Part shown: positions 27,393 through 35,396 of the stretch, piece by piece
How the letters are laid out: the number at the start of each line of letters is the position of its first letter
Numbering within the stretch: the stretch's first letter is position 1
From: Flavobacterium sp. NRK1
GTDB lineage: Bacteria; Bacteroidota; Bacteroidia; Flavobacteriales; Flavobacteriaceae
Direction: 5' to 3'
Length of the DNA: 64,000 bases
Assembly (NCBI RefSeq): GCF_024054175.1
Contig: NZ_JAMXLA010000001.1
Span: forward strand, 2,551,677-2,615,676
Made by a program: the position numbers and the translations under genes
The notes under the pieces: model-generated
Told to the model about the DNA's origin: nothing
Seen by the model: only the letters and a program-made list of their open reading frames with translations
The model's database searches: none

Positions 27393-28268
27393 TTATATTG
27401 CCATTGGTACTTCGATTAAAAGAAGCTCTGCATCTTGTGTATTTGCTGTTATTTTTATTGCATTGGTATCCCAAATACCAAGAGCATCACGCTGATTAAG
27501 TTTAATGTTGCCAATATTTACATCGCCTTTAATTACAAAAGCATAAATACCGTTGCCGCTTTTCTTTAGTTTGTAATTAGCCGTAAAATTTTTATCAAAT
27601 CGTCCTAAGTGAAACCATGCATCCTGATGTATCCAAACGCCTTCATCTTTAGGATTAGGAGAAAGTATTTGTTGCAGTTTGTTATGTCGGTCAGATTCTT
27701 TAAGAGTAATCTGATCATAACGCGGGGTAACATTCTTTTTGTTAGGATATACCCATATTTGCAAAAACTTGGTAAGCTTATCTTTGTTTTTATTGTATTC
27801 GCTATGATAAATACCGGTTCCGGCACTCATTACCTGTATATCACCTTTTTTAATAATCGCAGTATTGCCCATGCTGTCTTTATGCTCCAGATCGCCTTCC
27901 AGCGGAATGGAAATAATCTCCATATTATCGTGTGGGTGAGTACCAAAGCCCATTCCGGCATCTACCCGGTCATCGTTAAGAACCCTAAGCACACCAAAGT
28001 GCATCCTATCCGGGTTATAGTAGTTAGCAAAACTAAAGGAATGATGAGAGTCCAGCCAGCCATGATTTGCATGACCACGGGTTTCTGCTTTATGCAGTAC
28101 TGTGTTTTCTAATATCAGCGAACTTTCGTTAGGCAGGTGGTTGTACCCTATAGGTTCTAACGGAGTTATCTCGTCTATATCATTATTTAAAGTATCGCCT
28201 ATAGCTGCCGAAGTAATAAACATCCCGGTACCTAAAAGGCCTTTTTTAATAAAATCTTTTCTGTCCAT
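27393..28268 (-). CDS. Pirin family protein with Tat-like N-terminus
   Basis: A 291-residue bicupin. The pirin metal site region is visible: DSHHSFSFANYYNP, then GFGTHPHDNMEIISIPLEG (about 110-128), with His/His/Glu ligands and DLEHKDSMGN after it. Pirins bind a single metal; some act as quercetinases. Unlike typical cytoplasmic pirins it begins MDRKDFIKKGLLGTGMF, resembling a Bacteroidota Tat-type signal (R-K in place of R-R). Export is therefore possible but unproven. It lies upstream of yceI on the same strand, but the yceI operators sit between them. Confidence 0.87.
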   Translation of the reverse strand: MDRKDFIKKGLLGTGMFITSAAIGDTLNNDIDEITPLEPIGYNHLPNESSLILENTVLHKAETRGHANHGWLDSHHSFSFANYYNPDRMHFGVLRVLNDDRVDAGMGFGTHPHDNMEIISIPLEGDLEHKDSMGNTAIIKKGDIQVMSAGTGIYHSEYNKNKDKLTKFLQIWVYPNKKNVTPRYDQITLKESDRHNKLQQILSPNPKDEGVWIHQDAWFHLGRFDKNFTANYKLKKSGNGIYAFVIKGDVNIGNIKLNQRDALGIWDTNAIKITANTQDAELLLIEVPMAI

Positions 28269-28421
28269 ACTATGCTTGTTTTAATATTACTATGCAAAGT
28301 TGCGGCACATAAAACATTAAAACATTGAACTAGGACAAGAAAAACGTAAAGCTGATTTTTTAGTAGTGAGATATTATATTTTAGTATTTAGAGCATGTAC
28401 AGTCTAATGTCTCAATATTCA

Positions 28422-29009
28422 TTACTGTTTGGCTATTTTGGCTCTTACTTTACTTAAAAATTCTGCTGAGATCCCAAGATAAGAAGCTATATAGTGCTGG
28501 GCAACGCGTTGTGGCAGGGTAGGGTATAGCTCAAGAAATTCAAGGTACTTTTCCATAGCTGTTTTCGATATTGTATTAAAAAGCCTGTTTTGTGTTACCG
28601 ATAAATGGCGTTCAAACAATATCCTGAAGGCCCTTTCAAACTTTGGTGCTTTTGTAAAAAGTTCTTCTTTTGTTTCGGGATTAAAGATTAGAAATTCACA
28701 ATCTTCCATTGTTTCAATAAAAATCTTGCTGGGTTTGGTTTCATAAGAACTAAAAGATATATCACTAACCCAGGCATTTTCTATGGCAAATTGTAAAATC
28801 ACTTCAAAGCCATTATGATCTATAAAATATTTACGCACGCAGCCTTTAACTACAAACGCTTCAAAATTGCATACTTCGCCTTCATGCAGCATAATAGTTT
28901 TTTTGGGTACTTTTCGATATTCCAGTAATGAATTGAAGATGTCAAGTTCTTCTTTTGTGAAGGTAACATAGCGGCTGATGCTGGCATCAATTTGTTCATA
29001 CATGTCCAT
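28422..29009 (-). CDS. Crp/Fnr-type transcriptional regulator
   Basis: A 195-residue protein with an N-terminal cyclic-nucleotide-binding-like beta roll (about 25-125; MLHEGEVCNFEAFVVKGCVRKYF). A dimer helix follows, then a C-terminal winged-helix end (AQHYIASYLGISAEFLSKVRAKI). The phosphate-binding cassette residues for cAMP are not conserved, and no Fe-S cysteine cluster is present at the N-terminus, so the effector is unknown. This subfamily is common in Bacteroidota. Transcribed alone. Confidence 0.85.
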   Translation of the reverse strand: MDMYEQIDASISRYVTFTKEELDIFNSLLEYRKVPKKTIMLHEGEVCNFEAFVVKGCVRKYFIDHNGFEVILQFAIENAWVSDISFSSYETKPSKIFIETMEDCEFLIFNPETKEELFTKAPKFERAFRILFERHLSVTQNRLFNTISKTAMEKYLEFLELYPTLPQRVAQHYIASYLGISAEFLSKVRAKIAKQ

Positions 29010-29025
29010 AAATATAGGCTTTACA

Positions 29026-29033
29026 CAAATATA
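29026..29033 (-). promoter_or_regulatory. Candidate -7 element for the Crp-like gene
   Basis: TATATTTG on the minus strand, 16 bp before the start codon, matches TAnnTTTG. Confidence 0.45.
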
Positions 29034-29051
29034 GTCGATTTGTTAAAATAA

Positions 29052-29072
29052 AATAGCGCCCTTAGGCGCTAT
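29052..29072 (-). terminator. Terminator of the DUF4199 gene
   Basis: A stem TAGCGCC/GGCGCTA (29054-29060 with 29065-29071, loop CTTA) is followed by TTTTATTTT on the minus strand. It partly overlaps the end of the gene. Confidence 0.75.
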
Positions 29073-29583
29073 ACTTAAACTGTTTTAGGTTCCTTTTTAA
29101 AACTGCTGCACTAATTAATGACACTACAAGGCTTAGTGGAAGTATTTCTGAATATGTCATAAGAATAATATATAAAGGGTTTTTGTAATATACTTTCATT
29201 TGTTCCATTTCGGCCGTTTTAGCATCAATTACAGCCTGGGCTGCACCCTCCGCTTTTAATTTGTCAATAACGCAAGCCGAGTATTTTTCCATAAAGTCAG
29301 GATGAAAGTTATAATAGGTAATCAGCCATAGCCCCACATATACTGTAGAAGCAATAAGGGAAATATAAAGGCCTATTAAAAAGGCTTTCCTAAAGGTTAA
29401 AGTTCCTCCATTTTGTTTTCGGTATTGAATAGTAGCTACAAAAATTAGAGAAAAGGCTAGAATCATAGAGGCGAAACCGTAAATCATGCCCTTATCAAAA
29501 TCCATTTCATCACCCATTGTCAGAAAACCAATACTGGTAATGAACCCTGCAATTAATCCGTAAATAAGTACAAGTTTTTTCAT
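29062..29583 (-). CDS. DUF4199 membrane protein
   Basis: A 173-residue integral membrane protein with four hydrophobic segments (about 4-22, 32-52, 69-91 and 140-162). The charged loop between TM3 and TM4 (KAEGAAQAVIDAKTAEMEQMK) is typical of DUF4199. The family is Bacteroidota-specific and of unknown function. It lies between the VOC gene and the Crp-like gene. Confidence 0.82.
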   Translation of the reverse strand: MKKLVLIYGLIAGFITSIGFLTMGDEMDFDKGMIYGFASMILAFSLIFVATIQYRKQNGGTLTFRKAFLIGLYISLIASTVYVGLWLITYYNFHPDFMEKYSACVIDKLKAEGAAQAVIDAKTAEMEQMKVYYKNPLYIILMTYSEILPLSLVVSLISAAVLKRNLKQFKYSA

Positions 29584-29609
29584 ATCGTTATATTTTATGT
29601 TTTGTCTGT

Positions 29610-30095
29610 CTATTCTTTATCGTTAGCTTCAAATAATTCAATTTTATTACCTTCCGGATCAAGAATGTGAACAAACTTTCCATAGTCATATGTCTCTATC
29701 TTATCAAGTATTGTTACTCCTTCTTTTTTTAGAACTTCCACCAACGCTTCTATATTATCAACACGGTAATTAATCATGAAATCTTTTTCTGAAGGAGCAA
29801 AATATTTGGTATCGTCAGGAAAAGGACTCCATAGTGTGTAACCATTTTTTGATGATTCTGACTGGTCTTTCCATTCAAACTTTGCGCCGTATGGAGTAGT
29901 GTCTAAGCCAAGATGGGTTTTATACCATTCGTTAATCATTTTAGGGTCTTTGCATTTAAAGAAGATGCCGCCAATTCCGGTTACTCGTTTCATATTTGTC
30001 TGTTTAGTGTTTACTTTATATAAAATTGAATTGAATGCGAAGCCAAAACTGAATGATATTGCCACCGCAAAAAATAAAATTTTTGTTTTTATCAT
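29610..30095 (-). CDS. VOC superfamily (glyoxalase/bleomycin resistance-like) protein
   Basis: About 161 residues from the ATG at 30095; a GTG at 30119 is the alternative. The N-terminus (MIKTKILFFAVAISFSFGFAF) looks like a signal peptide or anchor. The VOC fold follows from about residue 33: GIGGIFFKCKDPKMINEWYKTHLGL, DFMINYRVDNIEALVEVLKKEGV and HILDPEGNKIELFE. The metal residues (His/Glu at the last strand) are kept. The enzymatic role cannot be named. Confidence 0.8.
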   Translation of the reverse strand: MIKTKILFFAVAISFSFGFAFNSILYKVNTKQTNMKRVTGIGGIFFKCKDPKMINEWYKTHLGLDTTPYGAKFEWKDQSESSKNGYTLWSPFPDDTKYFAPSEKDFMINYRVDNIEALVEVLKKEGVTILDKIETYDYGKFVHILDPEGNKIELFEANDKE

Positions 30096-30170
30096 TTTGT
30101 AATGTTTTTGGTTTTTCACTGGACAAAATTGATAAAATTGAGTAGTTTTTAACTCATACTTTTGGGTGAT

Positions 30171-30641
30171 TTATGCAATAATACCCCTCTTTTTTGCTTT
30201 TTCTACGGCTTGTGTCCGGCGTTTAACTTCCAGTTTTTCAAATAATTTAGAAGAATGCGTTTTAACGGTATTTAATGACACAAAGAGTTTTTCGGCTATT
30301 TCTTTATTGCTTAGTCCCTCCGCCATAAGACTGAGTACTTCCAGTTCACGTTTACTAATAGAAAGATTTTCTATCTCTGCTTCGTTAGGTATAAAATTAC
30401 TGGCAGCAGAAACATAAACAGGCTTTTCTACAATTATGGTTTCAATTTTTGGTTTCGCCAGTTTTATTGCCAGCCATATACCCAGTCCTGTAAACAAAAG
30501 AGCAATGGCTCCTATGTAAATATCCTGTGATTGCGGACTGTATAAAACAAAAAGTTCCAGCCCGCGTAGCAATAAAAGCAAAAGCGCCAGGCCGGAACCA
30601 TATAGTAGTATCCATTTATATTTAATAATTGCCCTTATCAT
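30171..30641 (-). CDS. Membrane-anchored LuxR-type HTH regulator
   Basis: A 156-residue protein. Two TM helices (about 10-30 and 42-60) are joined by a short loop, then a linker leads to a C-terminal LuxR/GerE HTH (about 95-156; KRELEVLSLMAEGLSNKEIA, then SLNTVKTHSSKLFEKLEVKRRTQA). There is no receiver or ligand domain, so sensing must be through the membrane part or partners. It follows the ABC-permease/thioredoxin fusion by 29 nt on the same strand and may be its regulator (inference). Confidence 0.85.
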   Translation of the reverse strand: MIRAIIKYKWILLYGSGLALLLLLLRGLELFVLYSPQSQDIYIGAIALLFTGLGIWLAIKLAKPKIETIIVEKPVYVSAASNFIPNEAEIENLSISKRELEVLSLMAEGLSNKEIAEKLFVSLNTVKTHSSKLFEKLEVKRRTQAVEKAKKRGIIA

Positions 30642-30670
30642 TATTCAAGCGTTTGGGCAAATATAAAAAA

Positions 30671-32884
30671 CTATTTTTCTTCAGGTAGGTTAAGAGCTGT
30701 TCTTATAGTTTCTTCAAACGCAGGCTGGTCTGCATACGGCATGTGCGAATTAACCATATTACCTTTCGGATCTATAAGTATAAATTTAGGGATACCTTCT
30801 ACATTATAATCTGTGTAAAATTTATCAATATCGCTGGCATGAAGCTGCAATACCGATTTAGATTTTTCTTTTGCACTTACCAGCCAGTTGCCAAAATTCT
30901 CATCAACGCTTATTGCTATAAATTGTATGTTCTGGTCTTTATATTTAATAGCTGTTTTTTCAAAATACGGCGATTGTAACTTACATGGTGCACACCAGGT
31001 AGCCCAGGTATCTATAGCAATATATTTTCCTTTTAGATCATTAAGGGTAACAGGGTTATTGTTCATATCCACTGTTGTAAATACAGGTGCAGGATTTCCT
31101 TTGGTAAGGCTTTCCAGTATCCTTTTTTTGTTATTAATAATAAGTGTGTATCTTTTATTATTAAAACCGGCTATATAATCTGATGTAAGTTTATTACGTT
31201 CTTCGGTGGAAGATGCTTCTTTTATACTCTTTTCCAATTGCCAGTATAACATTTTGTCTTTAAACATACCCGGACTTAATTTTGCAATAGCGATTAATGT
31301 TTTAGTATTTTCATCCAGGTCAGATTTATTCTCACTGATCATTTTGTTCCTTACATACGTAAAATACTCTTCATTACTAAGCATGCCGGCATCATTTAGT
31401 GGCACTGTTTCTATCATTGCTGTAATTTCAGGTGTAACAACAGTTTTTTTATCAGGATACATGACAGCCCTCTTTTTAAGAAAAGTATTCCAGTAATTCA
31501 GGTATTGTATGGTTAGAAGTTTGCGCCTGTAGTTTAGGTAATCTTCACGCGGTATATAATTATCTACAGTTTTAAATCTGTTTGTTTGAGACATTGCATC
31601 TTTCCATTCATCAACAAGCATAGTAATAAATGAGTCGGCATCCTCCAGATCGTTATTCTGCTGAAGCTTATAAGCCGCATAACTCCATGTGGCATTATTT
31701 TCTTTGTTCTGTGTATTTTCAGGTGCACGTGTTCCTGTTATTTTTAAGTCATTACTTGCTTTATATATTTTAACATCAATAAAAAGGCTATCCTTATTGC
31801 CAAGAACTATTTGGGCTCTTTGTCCGTCAAAACTAAACATATACCTGTCAAGAGGTATATCCTCTTTTACTGCATAATTAAACTTGTTGTTCTTAATAGG
31901 TATTACAGCAATGGTATCGTAAATAAAGTTATCAAGAAGATATACATTGCTGAATGTTTTGTGACTCTCAATTTTGCCACTTATAACTGTTTTGCCATAA
32001 GGCTCATTTATATTTGGTGTAAGTACATACCAGCATAATCCGCCCAATACTACAACAGCAGCAGCTGCACTAGCTGTTCTGGTACCTTTACCCAAAAAAG
32101 CACTTCTTAGTGTTTTATATTTATACCACTCAAAACCTAAATAAAGTAGGAGCAGACTCATAATAAAACTTACTATTTCAGAATAAGTAAGCAGATATCC
32201 CAAATCACTTCCCTTATTATATAAACTCACTTTATTAAGTATTTCCATAGGATACCAGTCCGGTATTGTTACTTCAAATGCCTGAAGGAATAAATAGGTA
32301 ATAAGTATGGCAAAGCCTATAAGTATAGACCATATAAAACTTGGCACTATAACAGAGAGCAGGTACTGAAAAGCTGTAATTGCCAGTCCGGCAATAAACA
32401 AACGCAGTATGATAGATAATATGTGGACTAAATCAAACGGAGCAGTAGCATGTTCCGGTATGCCTTTTATTGCACCAAGTAATAAGCCCGAAAAGTACCC
32501 GGCCAGTATCATAGAAAGTATAGCAATAAAATTTGCTATAAGGACAACCGAAAATTTAGAAAAATAAATATTGAATTTTTTTATTGGCTGCGTTTCCATC
32601 AATTGCCAGCCGCCATATTTATGGTCAAGCTGTGTAATACGGCTTACCATTATTATTATAAACAACGGGAAAAAGAAAATGGTAAATGCTTCAAGAGAAT
32701 CTTCTATTGTGTTAACATAAAAGTTAACAGGTATGCCGCCGCTTTGGGGTATGCTATAGTTAGTTAAGCTTACCAGTAGGTTTATAAATGGAGCTATAGC
32801 ACCAAGTATAATGCCCATTACATAAATACCTGTTCCTTTTTTTTTGATATGTTCTGCTTTTAAGACAGTTATAAAATTTTGCAT
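30671..32884 (-). CDS. ABC-2 type permease fused to a TlpA-type thioredoxin
   Basis: A 737-residue protein. Residues about 1-265 form an ABC-2 permease (lantibiotic-immunity/BcrB style) with six hydrophobic segments; its N-terminus is cytoplasmic. A seventh segment (AAAVVVLGGLCWYVL, about 276-290) would carry the rest outside. That part has a DUF4369-like beta region (SGKIESHKTFSNVYLLDNFIYD), a helical linker, and a thioredoxin domain (about 595-737) with WCAPC at 630-634 and a GIPKFILIDP cis-Pro loop. The C-terminal half thus looks like a complete Bacteroidota TlpA/AhpC-TSA protein whose signal peptide is replaced by a permease. No frame break is seen. The ATPase gene lies 24 nt upstream. 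Confidence 0.88.
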   Translation of the reverse strand: MQNFITVLKAEHIKKKGTGIYVMGIILGAIAPFINLLVSLTNYSIPQSGGIPVNFYVNTIEDSLEAFTIFFFPLFIIIMVSRITQLDHKYGGWQLMETQPIKKFNIYFSKFSVVLIANFIAILSMILAGYFSGLLLGAIKGIPEHATAPFDLVHILSIILRLFIAGLAITAFQYLLSVIVPSFIWSILIGFAILITYLFLQAFEVTIPDWYPMEILNKVSLYNKGSDLGYLLTYSEIVSFIMSLLLLYLGFEWYKYKTLRSAFLGKGTRTASAAAAVVVLGGLCWYVLTPNINEPYGKTVISGKIESHKTFSNVYLLDNFIYDTIAVIPIKNNKFNYAVKEDIPLDRYMFSFDGQRAQIVLGNKDSLFIDVKIYKASNDLKITGTRAPENTQNKENNATWSYAAYKLQQNNDLEDADSFITMLVDEWKDAMSQTNRFKTVDNYIPREDYLNYRRKLLTIQYLNYWNTFLKKRAVMYPDKKTVVTPEITAMIETVPLNDAGMLSNEEYFTYVRNKMISENKSDLDENTKTLIAIAKLSPGMFKDKMLYWQLEKSIKEASSTEERNKLTSDYIAGFNNKRYTLIINNKKRILESLTKGNPAPVFTTVDMNNNPVTLNDLKGKYIAIDTWATWCAPCKLQSPYFEKTAIKYKDQNIQFIAISVDENFGNWLVSAKEKSKSVLQLHASDIDKFYTDYNVEGIPKFILIDPKGNMVNSHMPYADQPAFEETIRTALNLPEEK

Positions 32885-32908
32885 TATATAGTAAGTTGTT
32901 GGATTGTT

Positions 32909-33814
32909 TTAGTTAACTAATGTCATAAACCATTCTTCAAGGCCATCAAGAATCCTGATTTCATAAATATCTGCACCCTGTTCAACGAGTTTTTTTGTAA
33001 AGGCAGGTATATTTTCCCTGGAAGAAAGTTCAAGGCTTATTTGTGTTCCGTTTTCAACTTTAGCATCGGGAAATTCGGGGCGGAGTTTATCGTGCCATAC
33101 ACTTGCGTCTTTTAGTGTAACCTGTATTTTGCATATCCCTGATTTTCTGGAAAGTTCCTGCATAGTACCTTCAAATTGCAGCTTTCCATTATTAATAATA
33201 CCAACGTGGGTACACATCTTTTCTATTTCAGCCAAAAGATGGCTGGATACAAAAATAGTAACACCTTTTTCGCGGTTAAGCTTAACAAGTAACTTTCTAA
33301 TGTCCTGTATTCCGTTGGGATCAAGACCATTTACTGGCTCATCTAATAACAGTAGTTGCGGCTCACTAAGCAATGCCATTGCTATTGCAAGACGTTGTTT
33401 CATCCCCAGCGAATATTGTTTTGCCTTACGTTTAGCATCTTTTGTCAGCTCAACCAGCTCAAGTACTTCGGCAATTCTGCTTTCAGGAATATTGCGAAGT
33501 TTTGCTATATATTTTAAATTGTTATATCCGCTGAGGTGGAGATAGAGTGCGGGACTTTCTACCAGCGAGCCTATGTTTTCAAAAACTCCAGGCAGCTGAT
33601 TTTTTAAAGGCTTACCAAAAATGGCAATAGACTCATCCTGCTCTTCAAGTATGCCGGTAAGCAGCCGCATTGTGGTAGATTTTCCTGCTCCGTTCGGGCC
33701 GAGAAAACCATAAATTGAACCTTTAGGAATATTTAGTGAAACGTTATCAAGTACTTTATTGTGTTTTGAATAACGAAAATTGAGTGATTTTGTCTGGATT
33801 ATAAATTCAGCCAT
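32909..33814 (-). CDS. ABC transporter ATP-binding protein
   Basis: A 301-residue ATPase (start at the ATG at 33814, MAEFIIQTKSLNFRYS; an upstream in-frame Met at 33844 is unlikely). Walker A GPNGAGKS, signature YSLGMKQRLAIAMALL, Walker B LLLLDEPVNGLDPNG and an H-loop histidine (VSSHLLAE) are all intact. The C-terminal ~80 residues are the extra domain typical of BcrA/lantibiotic-immunity ATPases. It pairs with the permease-thioredoxin fusion immediately downstream. Confidence 0.93.
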   Translation of the reverse strand: MAEFIIQTKSLNFRYSKHNKVLDNVSLNIPKGSIYGFLGPNGAGKSTTMRLLTGILEEQDESIAIFGKPLKNQLPGVFENIGSLVESPALYLHLSGYNNLKYIAKLRNIPESRIAEVLELVELTKDAKRKAKQYSLGMKQRLAIAMALLSEPQLLLLDEPVNGLDPNGIQDIRKLLVKLNREKGVTIFVSSHLLAEIEKMCTHVGIINNGKLQFEGTMQELSRKSGICKIQVTLKDASVWHDKLRPEFPDAKVENGTQISLELSSRENIPAFTKKLVEQGADIYEIRILDGLEEWFMTLVN

Positions 33815-33901
33815 TTTATAATTGAGTTGGTTAAGTTTATGCAATATAAGAATTTACTCATAACGATTAAAAAGCGGTTTTGAGTATAAGAGTACAATTA
33901 T

Positions 33902-33909
33902 TAACTTTG
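33902..33909 (+). promoter_or_regulatory. Candidate -7 element for yaaA
   Basis: TAACTTTG, 18 bp before the yaaA ATG, matches TAnnTTTG. Confidence 0.5.
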
Positions 33910-33927
33910 AGGTATAATATACATTTT

Positions 33928-34686
33928 ATGAAAATCGTAATCTCTCCTGCAAAATCGCTGGATTTTGAAACTAAACTACCAACACGTAAACGTACTGAAC
34001 CTTCCTTTCTGACTAATGCCGAAGTTGTACATAAGGCGGTTAAAGAAAAATCACCGGCACAGCTGCGCGAGCTTATGGATATATCGGATAAACTTGCCGA
34101 ATTAAACTGGCAGCGTAATCAGGAGTGGACAACTCCCTTTACACCTAAAAATGCGCGTCCTGCCATGTATGCTTTTAACGGCGACGTTTACACTGGCCTT
34201 GATGCTTATACAATACCAACCGCTAAATTGGGTAAGCTACAGGATACATTAAGAATATTATCCGGTTTGTATGGCCTCTTGAAACCACTTGACCTCATAC
34301 AGCCTTACAGGCTTGAAATGGGAACTCATCTTGCAGTAGGAGACAATAAGAATTTATATGAATACTGGAAAGAGATGATTACGAATACATTAAATGACGA
34401 ACTTAAAGATGGAGAATTGTTTATTAACCTTGCCAGTAAAGAGTATTTTGATGCTATAGATGCTAAAGCACTTAAAGTACCTGTAATAACTCCTGAGTTC
34501 AGGGATTATAAAGATGGTAAGTTAAAAATGATAAGCTTTTTTGCAAAGAAGGCGAGGGGTATGATGGTGCGCTATATAATAGATCATAATGTAAAAACGT
34601 TAAAAGGACTTAAAGGTTTTGATTATGATGGGTACAGATTTGATGCAAAATTATCTAAAGGAAATATATTAGTTTTTACAAGATAA
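33928..34686 (+). CDS. yaaA: Peroxide stress protein YaaA
   Basis: A 252-residue member of the YaaA (DUF328) family, started at the ATG at 33928 (MKIVISPAKSLDFETKLP). The family blocks PAKSLDF, YAFNGDVYTGLDAYT, LSGLYGLLKPLDLIQPYRLEMGT and NLASKEYFDAID, then FFAKKARGMMVRYIID, are all present. E. coli YaaA lowers free iron and limits oxidative DNA damage after peroxide. Divergent from the ABC transporter. The next gene starts 8 bp after the stop. Confidence 0.95.
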   Translation: MKIVISPAKSLDFETKLPTRKRTEPSFLTNAEVVHKAVKEKSPAQLRELMDISDKLAELNWQRNQEWTTPFTPKNARPAMYAFNGDVYTGLDAYTIPTAKLGKLQDTLRILSGLYGLLKPLDLIQPYRLEMGTHLAVGDNKNLYEYWKEMITNTLNDELKDGELFINLASKEYFDAIDAKALKVPVITPEFRDYKDGKLKMISFFAKKARGMMVRYIIDHNVKTLKGLKGFDYDGYRFDAKLSKGNILVFTR

Positions 34687-34694
34687 GTTAGTAT

Positions 34695-35045
34695 ATGAGG
34701 ATAGAAGATTTATTTAAGATAGAAAATACAGAGCGGGAATATAAACAGTCGGTTCTTATTAACTTTTATTATGGCTACCAAAGTCTGGATGAACTTCATA
34801 ATCTTGAAAGCAAATTAAGAATATTGCTTTATAATAAAGGAATAGGTGTGCTGGATGGCCATGAAATTAATATGGATAATTCTGATGGTACACTTTATCT
34901 TTACGCGCACAATGCTGAAGAGTTGTTTAAAACTATAAAACCAATATTGACTGAAACCCCGTTTATGAAAAAAGCTGAAGTATATCTGCGTTTTGGGGAT
35001 ATTAGCGATAAATCTGCACCTGAAATTGATTTTATTCTTGAATAG
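34695..35045 (+). CDS. Protein of unknown function
   Basis: A 116-residue cytoplasmic protein. I do not recognise a family. It is acidic, with a repeated alpha/beta look (VLINFYYGYQSLDELHNLESKL; GTLYLYAHNAEELFKTIKPIL; AEVYLRFGDISDKSAPEIDFIL). The short spacing after yaaA suggests an operon. Confidence 0.65.
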   Translation: MRIEDLFKIENTEREYKQSVLINFYYGYQSLDELHNLESKLRILLYNKGIGVLDGHEINMDNSDGTLYLYAHNAEELFKTIKPILTETPFMKKAEVYLRFGDISDKSAPEIDFILE

Positions 35046-35051
35046 AAAATA

Positions 35052-35082
35052 AAAACTCCGAAGATAGCTTCGGAGTTTTCTT
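35052..35082 (+). terminator. Terminator of the yaaA operon
   Basis: A twelve-bp stem AAAACTCCGAAG (35052-35063) / CTTCGGAGTTTT (35068-35079), loop ATAG, with further T after it. Confidence 0.88.
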
Positions 35083-35146
35083 TTGAATTGATGATTTATA
35101 TAACTAATTACGCATTTATGCTAAGTAAGAGTAACATTGTTTTTGC

Positions 35147-35326
35147 TTAGGGCCAGGCAAATTGCGAAAGATCATGAATATCAGTCTGATTTTTGTCTTT
35201 GCCTATAAGCTTTTTTAGAACATTTAATAGCCCTTCCTTTTTTTTAAATTCAACACTTATAGGTTCTTTTTGGTCTTCACCAATTTCTTCAAGTGTTATT
35301 TTGTAATGATTGTAATTGTTTTCCAT
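35147..35326 (-). CDS. Small protein of unknown function (59 residues)
   Basis: An ATG-to-TAA frame of 59 codons in the otherwise empty 350-bp gap between the yaaA operon and the efflux operon. It begins MENNYNHYKITLEEIGED and ends DIHDLSQFAWP. The middle is Lys-rich (VEFKKKEGLLNVLKKLIGKDK). Codon choice is like that of the neighbours and the residue pattern is strand-turn-helix rather than random. The YKITLEEI start resembles short DUF3861-like proteins, but the rest does not clearly fit. Confidence 0.5.
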   Translation of the reverse strand: MENNYNHYKITLEEIGEDQKEPISVEFKKKEGLLNVLKKLIGKDKNQTDIHDLSQFAWP

Positions 35327-35361
35327 TTTGATTTATTTGATTTGATGATTTTGTATATGAA

Positions 35362-35381
35362 GCCTGTCATTTCTGACAGGC
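35362..35381 (-). terminator. Hairpin after the efflux operon (weak terminator)
   Basis: A perfect 8-bp stem GCCTGTCA/TGACAGGC with a TTTC loop lies 16 bp beyond the MFS stop codon. There is no good T-run on the minus strand, so it may instead be an mRNA 3' stabilising hairpin. Confidence 0.45.
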
Positions 35382-35396
35382 CATAACTATATATAA

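Noticed and set aside
35147..35326. Assigning the 59-residue protein to DUF3861
   Set aside because: Only the first strand looks similar; the C-terminal half does not show the family's conserved region.
35362..35381. Hairpin as an attachment site or operator
   Set aside because: It is only 20 bp, lies just after the efflux operon, and is more simply a weak terminator or 3' stabiliser.
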